From Nostoc sp. UHCC 0870 (GTDB taxonomy: Bacteria > Cyanobacteriota > Cyanobacteriia > Cyanobacteriales > Nostocaceae), in assembly GCF_022063185.1 (NCBI RefSeq), contig NZ_CP091913.1, forward strand, positions 2,729,501 through 2,793,500: a stretch of DNA of 64,000 nucleotides. Reading direction: 5' to 3'. The notes below the pieces were generated by a model, which worked only from the letters and a program-made list of their open reading frames with translations, searched no databases and was not told the DNA's origin. Shown here piece after piece: positions 56,164-64,000 of the stretch (position 1 is its first letter; every line of letters starts with the position of its first letter). A program made the position numbers and the translations under genes.

Positions 56164-56756
56164 AAGGTAGATGTTTAGTTGGTCTGCTCTGGTGATTGGT
56201 AGTTGCTTGGTGCTACATTCTAGCTCAAGATTGGAGTTATATTCTAGCCCAGATTATGTGTTATTGGTGTGAATGTCACAGTCTGTTAACTAGATTTTCT
56301 TGAGTCTCAGGAATTATAACTTATTTTTCACTGAGTAGGTGTAAATTGATCGCAGAGTCATTACATATAATATTTTGAATAAGTAATCTGACAAAATGTT
56401 CCCATTGATTGATAATGATTACTTAATTCTGCTTGAATCCCTTCTTGCCCTGATTTGTAGTGTTTGTATATACTTACGTAAGTATATGGTGGGAAGAGAA
56501 TAGGTTTGTCATCACCTCATCATGCTGAAAAAAATACCTGATTTCAGGGATGATTTACTGCTTCAAGAGACTATGATTCCAGGCGATGGCTCTATATTAG
56601 TCGAGAACTACTTATGATTTTTGTGCTGAGAGAGCATATCTGAGTGCTTATGTCTAGGTTTTCTCACAGTTGTAACTATTCTCTAGAATATTTATTTTTA
56701 AACCCGTGATAGATGAATACGGCTAGGTCTAGAGGTATGCTTAACTATATCGGCTA
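56164..56756. other. 593-bp non-coding interval
   Basis: No ORF. It holds a perfect 20-bp palindrome at 56468-56487 (AT-rich arms around TACGTA) and otherwise nothing I can name. Confidence 0.5.
56468..56487. repeat. 20-bp perfect palindrome
   Basis: ATATACTTAC and its exact inverse GTAAGTATAT, centred on TACGTA. Could be an operator; no neighbouring gene start is closer than about 730 bp. Confidence 0.5.
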
Positions 56757-56764
56757 CATCTAAA

Positions 56765-57215
56765 AGAGACAAAGAGCTACGTCAGTAACCCAGCCCTAAA
56801 GGGACTGGGCTTGTAAGAGTAATCAAGCAAGCCGTACTGACCAGATCACCTAGTAATAGGTAAACGTTATTTGAGTCATGACACCCTGTGGATGCGTAGC
56901 TAGTTCCCTGCTCTGTCGCTTGTGATTAAACAGTTCTAAGGTCACTGGAACAGTGTTGCAAGCCTAACAAGCTCTTATAACAGGTCTAAGCTAACATTAC
57001 CCCAGAAATGGGAGGCTCTTTAGAGCAAAACATTATGCGTACAGAGTTGGAAAATTTGAAACGGTAATTGTCCCGTTGAAAGTACATCACAAAAGTACCC
57101 CTAATTTCCCAACTCCAAGGCGGTAATGAACAAAATATCCAATGCGGCGGTTAAAACCGCTCGTACCGCTTCCCTCTCAGGGCTAAAGCCTCTGCGTTTC
57201 CCACTTACCGCGTAT
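56765..57215 (+). ncRNA. Candidate stand-alone HEARO / IscB-type omega RNA element
   Basis: A run of nested complementary segments with no protein gene. Outer stem: GTCAGTA (56781-56787) with TACTGAC (56835-56841). Inside it, CCCAG-CCC-TAAA-GGG-A-CTGGG (56789-56809) and CTTG...CAAG. Then CCTA-GTAA-TAGG (56849-56860), CCC-AGAAAT-GGG (57001-57012), GCTCT-TT-AGAGC (57015-57026) and a GCGGTTAAAACCGC hairpin (57147-57160). The order and the AAGCAAGCCGTACTGACCAG segment fit, from memory, the HEARO RNA of IS200/IS605-related IscB elements. No iscB ORF follows; a thioredoxin-like gene does. Needs a covariance-model check. Confidence 0.45.
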
Positions 57216-57219
57216 TCTT

Positions 57220-57543
57220 ATGAGTTTAGCTGTTATTAAATTTTCTTCCGAAGAATGCGGTATCTGCCACAAAATGTCTTTTTACGACCAAAAGGTGGCT
57301 GAAGAACTAGGCTTGCAATTTATTGACGTGAAAATGCAGGACACCGCAACCTATCGCAAATATCGCAAGATTCTGCTGACCCAGTATCCTGATAAATCTG
57401 AAATGGGATGGCCTACCTACATTATTTGTGATTCTCCAGAAGGTGAATTCCAAATCATCGGTGAAGTCAAAGGAGGACATCCCAAAGGAGAATTTAGAAC
57501 TCGTCTACAGCAGGTTCTCAATTCCACAGCTAGTCAGAACTAA
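57220..57543 (+). CDS. Thioredoxin-family protein
   Basis: 107 residues with a redox motif ECGICHKM (CGIC) near residue 12, followed by thioredoxin-fold features (QFIDVKMQD, the cis-Pro segment MGWPTYIICDS). Cytoplasmic, no signal peptide. A thiol-disulfide role is likely; the partner is unknown. The ATG lies directly after the candidate HEARO element, so that element probably carries or replaces its promoter. Its 3' end overlaps the convergent gene at 57530 by 14 nt. Confidence 0.82.
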   Translation: MSLAVIKFSSEECGICHKMSFYDQKVAEELGLQFIDVKMQDTATYRKYRKILLTQYPDKSEMGWPTYIICDSPEGEFQIIGEVKGGHPKGEFRTRLQQVLNSTASQN

Positions 57544-57763
57544 TAACCTCAAAGGATTTTACCTCTAGGACAGGGCCAATCATGGCAATAGTCATGATAT
57601 CTTCGCGTACCTGTCCTTTGACTTGGGCTTTTTGTCCAGGTTTGAGTAATTCTTTATCTACACCCTTGAGGATTTCATAGGTAACACCCTCATCGGTAAC
57701 TAATGCCCATGTACCCATGCCAAGTTCACGGCGTTCAATTTTACCTGTAACTGTGATGCTCAT
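57530..57763 (-). CDS. Small OB-fold-like hypothetical protein (DUF5818-type)
   Basis: 77 residues from the ATG at 57763 (MSITVTGKIERRELGMG). The open frame extends upstream into GAGTGCT repeat DNA, which is rejected. Beta-rich: TGKIERRELGMGTWALVTDEGVTYEIL, GQKAQVKGQVREDIMTIAMIGPVLEV. This fits a one-domain OB-like fold, but no function is known. It converges with the thioredoxin-like gene and overlaps it by 14 nt. Confidence 0.75.
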   Translation of the reverse strand: MSITVTGKIERRELGMGTWALVTDEGVTYEILKGVDKELLKPGQKAQVKGQVREDIMTIAMIGPVLEVKSFEVISSD

Positions 57764-57793
57764 AATAAGTGCTGAGTGGGGAGTGCTGAGTGC

Positions 57794-57821
57794 TGTTAGC
57801 GGTAGCGCGGCGTTTAGCCGG
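57794..57821. repeat. Dispersed TGTTAGCGG...AGCCGG repeat, copy
   Basis: Identical 28-bp sequence to 2321-2348, again embedded between GTGCTGA heptamers. Confidence 0.85.
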
Positions 57822-57891
57822 TGCTGAGTGCTGAGTAGGGAGTGAGATTGCGAATTGCGAATTGATTTAACTGCCTTCTCCCTATTCCTCT

Positions 57892-59742
57892 CTACGCTGT
57901 TTGTCCTTCGTTCTTCAATGCTAAACGTGCTAGTGCATAACACAGTAAGGCGTTGGCTATGAGGAATATCCTGGCTAAATTTTCACTACCTAAACCCCAA
58001 ACGGCTGGGTCTAAAACTGCGCTGACTGTTAAGCAAGCAGCTACACCAAGAGTTGAACCAATCGCGAACCATTTCCAGTTGGGATGACCTAGTAGTAATG
58101 CCATTAATACAATTGGAATTAATACACTGGCAAATATGGGATTTAAAGCACCAGACCCTTGGATGGTGTTGCCTAATTCTGGTAGGGAACTACCTAAAAC
58201 GCGGAAAGGCCACTGGGGTAGGTCAAAGATATAGATACCTTTGAGGAAGAATAACCCAGAACTACCAAAAATTAGACCGCTAGATAATGACCAACTCCAC
58301 GCGAAGGGGAAGTAAACCCGCAAAAACCAGGCTAGGAGATAAGAACCAACTACCATTAATACCTTTGGTAATAATGCTACCGCACCGCCATCTATCCAAA
58401 AGCCAGGGTTGAGATAGCCGTTATCTCGCAACCAACGGAAGAAATCTTGGAAACTGATTTTTCCTTCGATGGCTAGTTTCACTGCTGCTTCGGCGTTGAG
58501 TTGTCCAGCACCGTAGTAGTTTAAGCTATCGTCTTGAATGACTCTTGCTGACTGCTTGAGGACTTTTAAAATTTCCTCTGGTTCTTCGATGCCTTTAGCT
58601 TTGATTAAAGCTGCGACACCGGCAACGTGAGGGGAAGCCATGCTTGTACCTTGGAGTCCGAGAAACACACCTTCGCCTTGTTCGTTGATGGTTTCTTGCA
58701 GAATTGCCCCGGTATCAGTTCCACCAGGCGCGGAAATATCAACGCCAGCACCAAAGTTAGAATAGGGGGCTTTTTCGCCGTTGGGGCCAAATGCGGAAAC
58801 ACCGATGACGCGGGGGTAACGGGCGGGGTAGGAAGCAGAATTTTCGTTTTCGTTACCGGCGGCGGCAATGATGACTACACCTTTTCTGTGGGCATAGTCA
58901 ATGGCTTGCTTGAGAAGTTGACTTTCACCACCACCCCCTAAGCTCATATTAATCACATCTGCGCCTTTGTCTGCCGCAAATTTAATGGCTTCGGCAATAT
59001 CGGCAACAGTCCCACCACCGTAGGCACTCAGCACTTTTAAGGGCATGAGTTTGGCTTCGTAGGCAATTCCGGCGACACCATATTTATTATTGGTGGCTTG
59101 GGCGATAGTCCCGGCGACGTGTGTACCATGTCCGTTGTCATCGCTGGCTTCTTCTTTGTCGTTGACAAAATCGTAGCCTTTGACAAATTTTGTTTCTTGT
59201 AAGTCTCGGACTTTGGTAACGCCTGTGTCTATGACTGCGACAGTTACGCCACTGCCTTTAGTTTGACTCCATGCACCTTCAATGCCGATTTTGTGCAAAT
59301 TCCACTGTTTGCTGTAATATTCGTCGTTGGGTGCAGTTAAGGAGGGTTGTACCTCTTCGCCGTCCTGGGGTCTTAACATTTCGCCTAGCCAAGTGGGTTT
59401 AGCTGCTGGCTCAATTAGCTTATAGATGTAGTTCGGCTCGATAATCTCTGTAGTTTTAGCAAAGGGAGATTTCTTTAGTTCTTTGAGTCTTTCGCGATCG
59501 CCTTTGATAATATAAACATTGTCTCTTGCTGAGAATTTATTATCTAATTGAGGAGTAACGTTGTATTTTTGCGCGATTGCTTGTAAATCTCGCTTGATCA
59601 CCTCGGCTGGAATATCTTCCCGAAAATCTAACAAAATTGTTTGAAATTCGCCTTTAGCTGCTAGTCCTTGCAAATTTAGGAAACCAAATACAGCCGATAC
59701 CAACCCGATGACAAACAAGCACAATATTATAAGTTTTCTCAT
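57892..59742 (-). CDS. Subtilisin-like S8 protease with polytopic C-terminus
   Basis: 616 residues. Signal/anchor (about 1-28), an N-terminal prodomain-like region (about 35-110), then the S8 domain (about 145-425) with Asp in AVIDTGV, His in NGHGTHVAGT and Ser in GTSMASPHVAG. The last about 170 residues hold four or five hydrophobic helices (KVLMVVGSYLLAWFL, FASVLIPIVLMALLLG, ARIFLIANALLCYALARL). That is unusual for subtilases and suggests an integral-membrane protease with the catalytic domain outside the cytoplasm. Substrate unknown. Confidence 0.9.
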   Translation of the reverse strand: MRKLIILCLFVIGLVSAVFGFLNLQGLAAKGEFQTILLDFREDIPAEVIKRDLQAIAQKYNVTPQLDNKFSARDNVYIIKGDRERLKELKKSPFAKTTEIIEPNYIYKLIEPAAKPTWLGEMLRPQDGEEVQPSLTAPNDEYYSKQWNLHKIGIEGAWSQTKGSGVTVAVIDTGVTKVRDLQETKFVKGYDFVNDKEEASDDNGHGTHVAGTIAQATNNKYGVAGIAYEAKLMPLKVLSAYGGGTVADIAEAIKFAADKGADVINMSLGGGGESQLLKQAIDYAHRKGVVIIAAAGNENENSASYPARYPRVIGVSAFGPNGEKAPYSNFGAGVDISAPGGTDTGAILQETINEQGEGVFLGLQGTSMASPHVAGVAALIKAKGIEEPEEILKVLKQSARVIQDDSLNYYGAGQLNAEAAVKLAIEGKISFQDFFRWLRDNGYLNPGFWIDGGAVALLPKVLMVVGSYLLAWFLRVYFPFAWSWSLSSGLIFGSSGLFFLKGIYIFDLPQWPFRVLGSSLPELGNTIQGSGALNPIFASVLIPIVLMALLLGHPNWKWFAIGSTLGVAACLTVSAVLDPAVWGLGSENLARIFLIANALLCYALARLALKNEGQTA

Positions 59743-59867
59743 ACCAACTCATCACCGCTTTTTGCCAGTTTGCTCACTACGATAACTTATATGCGTCCCT
59801 AGTTGGTGGACTTTGCAATTTAGTTAAAACTTTTTAGTTAAATCTTTGACTTAGGATTATTTCAACG

Positions 59868-60290
59868 ATGGAACGTGGACTTTTATGGTTGCCCCTATTA
59901 ATAATATTTTTCTGGTTGGCTTGGCAAGGCTCGCAAGAGTATCAAAAAGTTGAAGCCTATCGTACTTGGGCAGAGCAATTTGATCGGGCTAAGTATGATA
60001 TCTATGCTGTTTTAGGTCAAAAAGATAACGATATAACTTGGGGTAAACCCACAGCTAAAGGGCTGATTCAACTGCAAACTTTTTCTTTAGTTGATGTCCA
60101 AGAAATCCAACTTTTAGTAGATGGCAAATTAGTTAATCTACAATCACCACCTGAGCGAGGACGTTCTATAGAGCTAGAATTTATATTAACGGATACAACT
60201 AATTCAGTAAAAGTTCCGTTTACAGAAATTCCCTTAGCAGCCGAATGGGGTAAATTTTTGCAAAACTTCTTAACCCAAGTTACTGATTAG
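59868..60290 (+). CDS. Membrane-anchored hypothetical protein
   Basis: 140 residues: N-terminal helix MERGLLWLPLLIIFFWLAWQ, then a soluble beta-rich part (ITWGKPTAKGLIQLQTFSLVDVQEIQLLVDGKLVNL). Family not recognised. It is divergent from the subtilase, about 125 nt away, and might share its regulation. Confidence 0.7.
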   Translation: MERGLLWLPLLIIFFWLAWQGSQEYQKVEAYRTWAEQFDRAKYDIYAVLGQKDNDITWGKPTAKGLIQLQTFSLVDVQEIQLLVDGKLVNLQSPPERGRSIELEFILTDTTNSVKVPFTEIPLAAEWGKFLQNFLTQVTD

Positions 60291-60406
60291 TTATTAACGA
60301 ACTTTGGGGGTTTAAGTCCCCTGCCTCTATAGGCAGCGCGTTTTGATGCCTCAGCTAAATCCCCGGACGCTCGCGGACTCGCTACCGCTACGCTAACGCA
60401 AAACGT

Positions 60407-60446
60407 AATTGCGAATTGCGAATTGCGAATTGCGAATTGGTTTAAT
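60407..60446. repeat. Heptamer tandem repeat (AATTGCG)n
   Basis: Five AATTGCG units plus a partial one just upstream of thiD. A similar tract is at about 63337-63361. Confidence 0.88.
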
Positions 60447-60479
60447 TCTTTCCCTGTTTCCAGTCCCCTATTTTTAACT

Positions 60480-61331
60480 ATGAATGCTGAAATAATATCA
60501 AGAGTTCCTGTTGCTTTAACTATTGCTGGTTCAGATAGTGGTGGCGGTGCGGGAATTCAAGCTGATTTACGCACCTTTGCTTTTCATTGTGTTCACGGGA
60601 CTAGTGCCGTAACCTGTGTTACCGCTCAAAATACTCTAGGGGTGATGCGAGTTGATGCGATGTCACCAGAGACTGTTGTAGCCCAAATGCAAGCCGTCGT
60701 TGAGGATATTGGCGTACAAGCTGCGAAAACTGGAATGTTACTCAACCAGGAAATTATTGTAGCTGTTGCCCAACAAGTCGAGACTTTAGAAATCAAAAAC
60801 TTAGTAGTTGACCCAGTTATGGTTTCACGGACTGGGGCGCAATTAATTGATGATGATGCTGTTAAGACACTCCGTGAGCAATTAATACCAAAAGCAGCTA
60901 TTGTTACACCCAATCGCTACGAAGCCCAGATTTTGAGCGGGTTACAGGTAAATTCTTTAGATGATATGAGGGCAGCCGCGCAAGTGATTCACCGTACTTT
61001 CAAGCCAAAAGCTGTGTTAGTTAAGGGTGGAGGAATGCTAGGAAATGCCCTTGGTGTTGATATTTGGTTTGATGGGCAAAAGTTAGAAACCTTAACTACA
61101 AAGCAAGTAGATACTCCGAATACTCACGGTACTGGTTGTACTTTATCAGCTGCGATCGCTGCCAATCTAGCCCAAAATAAAGATTTATGGCAATCTGTAG
61201 AACAAGCCAAGAAATATGTTACTAATGCACTGACTTACGCCTTAGATATAGGCCAAGGTCAAGGCCCTGTAGGACACTTCTTTCCTTTGTTATCAAACTT
61301 CTATTCCCAATGCCTCATACCTAATGTGTAA
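60480..61331 (+). CDS. thiD: Hydroxymethylpyrimidine kinase / HMP-phosphate kinase (ThiD)
   Basis: 283 residues from ATG 60480 (MNAEIISRVPVALTIAGSDS); upstream frame codons fall in repeat DNA. Motifs: AGSDSGGGAGIQADLRTF, GTSAVTCVTAQNTLGV, KTGMLL, VVDPVMVSRTGAQL, TPNRYEA and the ATP/anion-hole TPNTHGTGCTLSAAIAANLA with the catalytic Asp/Cys region. It makes HMP pyrophosphate for thiamine. Standard length. Confidence 0.95.
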   Translation: MNAEIISRVPVALTIAGSDSGGGAGIQADLRTFAFHCVHGTSAVTCVTAQNTLGVMRVDAMSPETVVAQMQAVVEDIGVQAAKTGMLLNQEIIVAVAQQVETLEIKNLVVDPVMVSRTGAQLIDDDAVKTLREQLIPKAAIVTPNRYEAQILSGLQVNSLDDMRAAAQVIHRTFKPKAVLVKGGGMLGNALGVDIWFDGQKLETLTTKQVDTPNTHGTGCTLSAAIAANLAQNKDLWQSVEQAKKYVTNALTYALDIGQGQGPVGHFFPLLSNFYSQCLIPNV

Positions 61332-61476
61332 ATCCTGACAATATAACTGGAGATATTTTGGCGATAAGAGTATTTTTTTATATATTTATTCTTGTCTTGG
61401 GCTAGTTTCCAGGCTAACTATCTTTTGATAGGATGGCTCATACTTTAATTAACCTCATTTTGATACCAAGCAACTG

Positions 61477-62088
61477 ATGCGAACAACCACAGGTTCTGTT
61501 CACGGCAATCCAGGACAACAAACACCTCAAACTCATCCAACCTCCGTACCATTATACGTATATCGGGAATTAGCAGCAGAATTAAAAGCAACACAGTCAC
61601 AATTGGATGTACTAACTGCTAAAAATCAACAATTAGTGCAAGAAAATCAACTTCTGCGCCATGAAATTACTCAAGTGGTTAAGTCTTTTATACATTTGCA
61701 AAAATTAGTAGATTACCGTACCACACCAAATTTTACTTCTATTCCAAATTCTCACCCTGAAGTAAGTAATATCCCAAGCAATCACCAGTCTCCAGAAACT
61801 AAACCACGCCCACAGGGTAAACGTTCACGCCAACCTGTTGTACCTGAAGCATCTAGCAGCAAAAGCCGTCAAACTAATTTTGCTGTGCCTGTAGTGGAAA
61901 TCAGTCCTCCTATGCCAGAAACAGTCTTGATTGAAGAACAAGAAGTAGGTTACTATCCTGCCTCTGAGTCTAAGGCTAAGGAAATTAATGGTTGGTGGTT
62001 AGCAATCAGTATTGTGTTCATTATGTTGACAGCTTTTGGAGCCGGATATTTAATTGTACGCCCCCTCTTTGAACAGCAAAGTCGCTAG
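61477..62088 (+). CDS. Coiled-coil membrane protein, unknown
   Basis: 203 residues: an N-terminal coiled coil (about 25-70, YRELAAELKATQSQLDVLTAKNQQLVQENQLLRHEITQVVKSF), a proline/serine-rich linker and one C-terminal membrane helix (WWLAISIVFIMLTAFGAGYLIV). Topology suggests a cytoplasmic coiled coil tethered to the membrane. Common in Nostocales but with no assigned role that I know. Confidence 0.75.
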   Translation: MRTTTGSVHGNPGQQTPQTHPTSVPLYVYRELAAELKATQSQLDVLTAKNQQLVQENQLLRHEITQVVKSFIHLQKLVDYRTTPNFTSIPNSHPEVSNIPSNHQSPETKPRPQGKRSRQPVVPEASSSKSRQTNFAVPVVEISPPMPETVLIEEQEVGYYPASESKAKEINGWWLAISIVFIMLTAFGAGYLIVRPLFEQQSR

Positions 62089-62294
62089 TACCACTACGCA
62101 AAAATAAAAAATTACACCCCAATACCCTATTTTCAAGCTAGAAGAGGATTTACTGCGATCGCACCTTGGGAAAACTTTGCAATTTCCTAATTTGGAAATC
62201 TTAAATTAGTGTTTCCAAAAATAATAAGGATGAGGTAAGAAGTTGAAAAACCAATGCTTCATACCGCACCCCTATTTTTTTGATCTTCTTTAAA

Positions 62295-62366
<72 letters not shown>

Positions 62367-62518
62367 ATGATTGCTCTCACGATTTACTATAGTAATGTAG
62401 TCTTAAGGATTTGGCAAGTACTTTTAGAATTTTTTTTTCCTGCTCAACTTGGAGATTCTTCCCAGCCAAAACTTTCTCTAGAAAACGACTAGAGGCGGTG
62501 GAATCGGACGCTCTTACT

Positions 62519-63067
62519 TTACAATCCCATCCGCAATTGAGCAAGCTTTTGTCTTGCTTGAGGATCAATACTACTAGCCAAAAATCTACTCTTAGATTGT
62601 GTGCGTGGTTGAGACCTTTGTTTGACCCGACAAACAGTAGTTTGTACCTCCCCACACAATTGTAGTGCTGATAACCATTCAGCCCCATATCCCTGTACTG
62701 TTAACTGTTGTGCGCGGTCTGATGTGGCAACAATTACACGAGAAATCCGAGTTTGTGAAAATTGAGGGCGCAAAGATGCACAGGTTTTTTCTATATAAGA
62801 GTCTGCTGTTTGCCCGAAATCAGTGTAATGAACTGATAAAAACTCGGTGATCACTTCCCTATTACTAGAGGTATTTTGATAGTGGGCATCAAAAACTATT
62901 TGAGTTTCATAACCTTGAAACGCGCTGTAACTTGTCATCGCTTCTACAAGTTCCCAGCGAGCCGCCTCTAGTCCAGCAGTATCACGGGTTTTTTTAAGGC
63001 AATGCCAAGCACCAATTATATTGTAGCCGTCTACTAACAAGACGGCTGGGGATAGGGAACGGGGCAT
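62519..63067 (-). CDS. NYN-domain (YacP-like) nuclease
   Basis: 182 residues. PIN-like/NYN core: LLVDGYNIIGAW (first Asp), QIVFDAHYQ, DSYIEK and VATSDRAQQ (later acidic residues). YacP/Rae1-type proteins are ribosome-associated mRNA endonucleases in Bacillus; in cyanobacteria the role is inferred. The C-terminus is basic (KQRSQPRTQSKSR), consistent with RNA binding. Confidence 0.9.
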   Translation of the reverse strand: MPRSLSPAVLLVDGYNIIGAWHCLKKTRDTAGLEAARWELVEAMTSYSAFQGYETQIVFDAHYQNTSSNREVITEFLSVHYTDFGQTADSYIEKTCASLRPQFSQTRISRVIVATSDRAQQLTVQGYGAEWLSALQLCGEVQTTVCRVKQRSQPRTQSKSRFLASSIDPQARQKLAQLRMGL

Positions 63068-63206
63068 GGTTTTTAATCACAATTTTCTAGAGTTAACAAG
63101 ATCCATTCATAACTTTTATAGTAATAGAAGTATTGCTTGTAACACTATGTTACAAAAAACAAAATAATGTGATTTAATTGCAAAGTTTGCCTAAAAAACC
63201 CTCTCA

Positions 63207-63249
63207 TAACAACGGCGATGCGTCTTTTAAGGGCGCGTCGCCGTTGTTA
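63207..63249. terminator. Long hairpin (inverted repeat)
   Basis: TAACAACGGCGA and TCGCCGTTGTTA form a 12-bp perfect outer stem around an imperfect inner GCG/CGC stem. It lies between the NYN gene and the ABC ATPase and could end the ABC transcript. Confidence 0.6.
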
Positions 63250-63371
63250 GAAATTATTGATGAATGGGGATTGGGGACTGGGGATTGGGAAGAATTAGGG
63301 CAGTAAAAACCCCACCCCTTTTGGGTGGCTGAATTAATTGCGAATTGCGAATTGCGAATTGGTTTTATTCC

Positions 63372-64000
63372 CTATTCCCCATTTATATTCATCAACCTTT
63401 GTTTAAGACGCTGTGGTTCACCACTATCTATGAGTTGGCCTTTTTCTAGTAAGAAAGCACCATCACAGTAATTCAACTCGTCTAATCTGTGTGTCACCCA
63501 TAAGGCAGTAATACCTCTACTTTTCACTAGGTTGCGGACACTAGCCACTAAGTCCAATTGACTATCTGGATCAAGTAAAGCTGTGGGTTCATCTAATAAT
63601 AATATTTCACAATGACGAGCGATCGCACCTGCTATAGCTACCCGTTGTTTTTGTCCCCCACTGAGGGCATAAATTGGGCGTAGTTGAAAAGCACTCAAAT
63701 TTACTGCCCCTAATGCCTCTGTCACCCTTGCTCTCACCGCAGTTGTTGGCAGGTTTTCTTCTACTAAACCAAAAGCCACATCTGCACCAACAGTTGGCAT
63801 CACTAGTTGGTGGTCGGGATTTTGGAAGACAAAGCCAACAGGATGTAAAACCCCAATCTCTCCAGATTGGGGAGCTAACAGCCCCGCTAGCAAACGAAGT
63901 AATGTGGATTTACCACTGCCATTTGTACCCAACAGCATCCAAAATTCCCCTTTGGGTACTTCCAAAGAGCAAGATTGAATTGCTGTCTCACCATTAGGCC
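63372..64000 (-). CDS. Energy-coupling-factor ABC ATPase (CbiO/EcfA type), 5' truncated by window
   Basis: About 209 residues visible; the frame runs off the window edge with no start (reading PNGETAIQSCSLEVPKGEF before Walker A). ATPase motifs: GTNGSGKST, Q-loop VFQNPDHQLVMPTVGADVAFG (typical CbiO), LSGGQKQR, ILLLDEPTALLD and WVTHRLDEL. Such ATPases power ECF cobalt/nickel importers. Membrane partners would lie beyond the window. Confidence 0.93.
   Translation of the reverse strand, partial: PNGETAIQSCSLEVPKGEFWMLLGTNGSGKSTLLRLLAGLLAPQSGEIGVLHPVGFVFQNPDHQLVMPTVGADVAFGLVEENLPTTAVRARVTEALGAVNLSAFQLRPIYALSGGQKQRVAIAGAIARHCEILLLDEPTALLDPDSQLDLVASVRNLVKSRGITALWVTHRLDELNYCDGAFLLEKGQLIDSGEPQRLKQRLMNINGE

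Noticed and set aside
57764..57943. Upstream extension of the small OB-fold-like protein
   Set aside because: It overlaps the subtilase end and the dispersed repeat; only the 77 residues from 57763 look like a protein domain.
60423..60479. Upstream start for thiD
   Set aside because: The added residues come from AATTGCG repeat DNA; family proteins begin close to the VALTIAGSDSGG motif.
62377..62688. Minus-strand 103-codon ORF near tRNA-Asn
   Set aside because: It overlaps the 3' end of the NYN gene in another frame and has no recognisable protein features.

Overview
The window reads as chromosome of a filamentous, heterocyst-forming cyanobacterium of the Nostoc/Anabaena type. Evidence: photosystem genes (psaI, psbEFLJ, rubA, ycf48) and plant-type NDH-1 genes (ndhCKJ); many HIP1 palindromes (GCGATCGC); heptamer tandem repeats typical of Nostocales; and three heterocyst-differentiation loci recognised from sequence: hetC, hetP, and hetF with the NsiR1 small-RNA array. 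The species cannot be named from this alone.

Layout. 1-4.6 kb: psaI, then on the minus strand rubA-ycf48-psbE-psbF-psbL-psbJ (photosystem assembly and cytochrome b559), then ndhC-ndhK-ndhJ on the plus strand. 4.6-8.2 kb: a MITE, a 35-residue membrane ORF, an SbcD-like nuclease, a tRNA-dihydrouridine synthase and a small hypothetical. 8.4-24.4 kb: a long minus-strand region with two parvulin-like proteins, an HlyD adaptor, two C39-peptidase ABC exporters with N-terminal cNMP-binding-like regions (the second is HetC), an HTH protein and HetP. It is interrupted by an IS200/IS605 copy with a beheaded tnpB and by a decayed small-protein gene. hetC has a textbook NtcA-activated promoter about 500 nt upstream. 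24.7-31 kb: TPR lipoprotein, RNase D, Uma2 nuclease, kinase-like protein, a DUF5615/DUF433 toxin-antitoxin pair, an RHH protein and a delta-9 desaturase. 31-38.7 kb: a TetR regulator fused to a tyrosine-recombinase-like domain, Nudix, GNAT, the arginine-to-proline enzyme AgrE, a DUF2085 protein, XisH/XisI and a CHAT protease. 38.7-44.7 kb: two amidase paralogues bracketing a HEAT-repeat and a pentapeptide-repeat protein. 44.9-51.5 kb: pyrG, ROK kinase, peptide-type ABC permease, DUF2141 protein and a histidine kinase. 51.6-57.2 kb: hetF (minus), then on the opposite strand about 14 tandem NsiR1-like units, then a structured-RNA candidate resembling a stand-alone HEARO (IscB omega RNA). 57.2-64 kb: thioredoxin-like protein, membrane-anchored subtilase, thiD, tRNA-Asn, a NYN-domain protein and a cobalt/nickel-type ABC ATPase cut by the window edge.

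Functionally, the most coherent theme is heterocyst development: NtcA acts on hetC, HetP promotes commitment, HetF is a caspase-like protease, and NsiR1 RNAs are transcribed head-to-head with hetF. The features most worth checking are the NsiR1 array with its promoter variants, the hetC-linked exporter cluster, the TetR-recombinase fusion with its palindromic operators, the amidase paralogue lacking a zinc ligand, and the possible stand-alone HEARO RNA.
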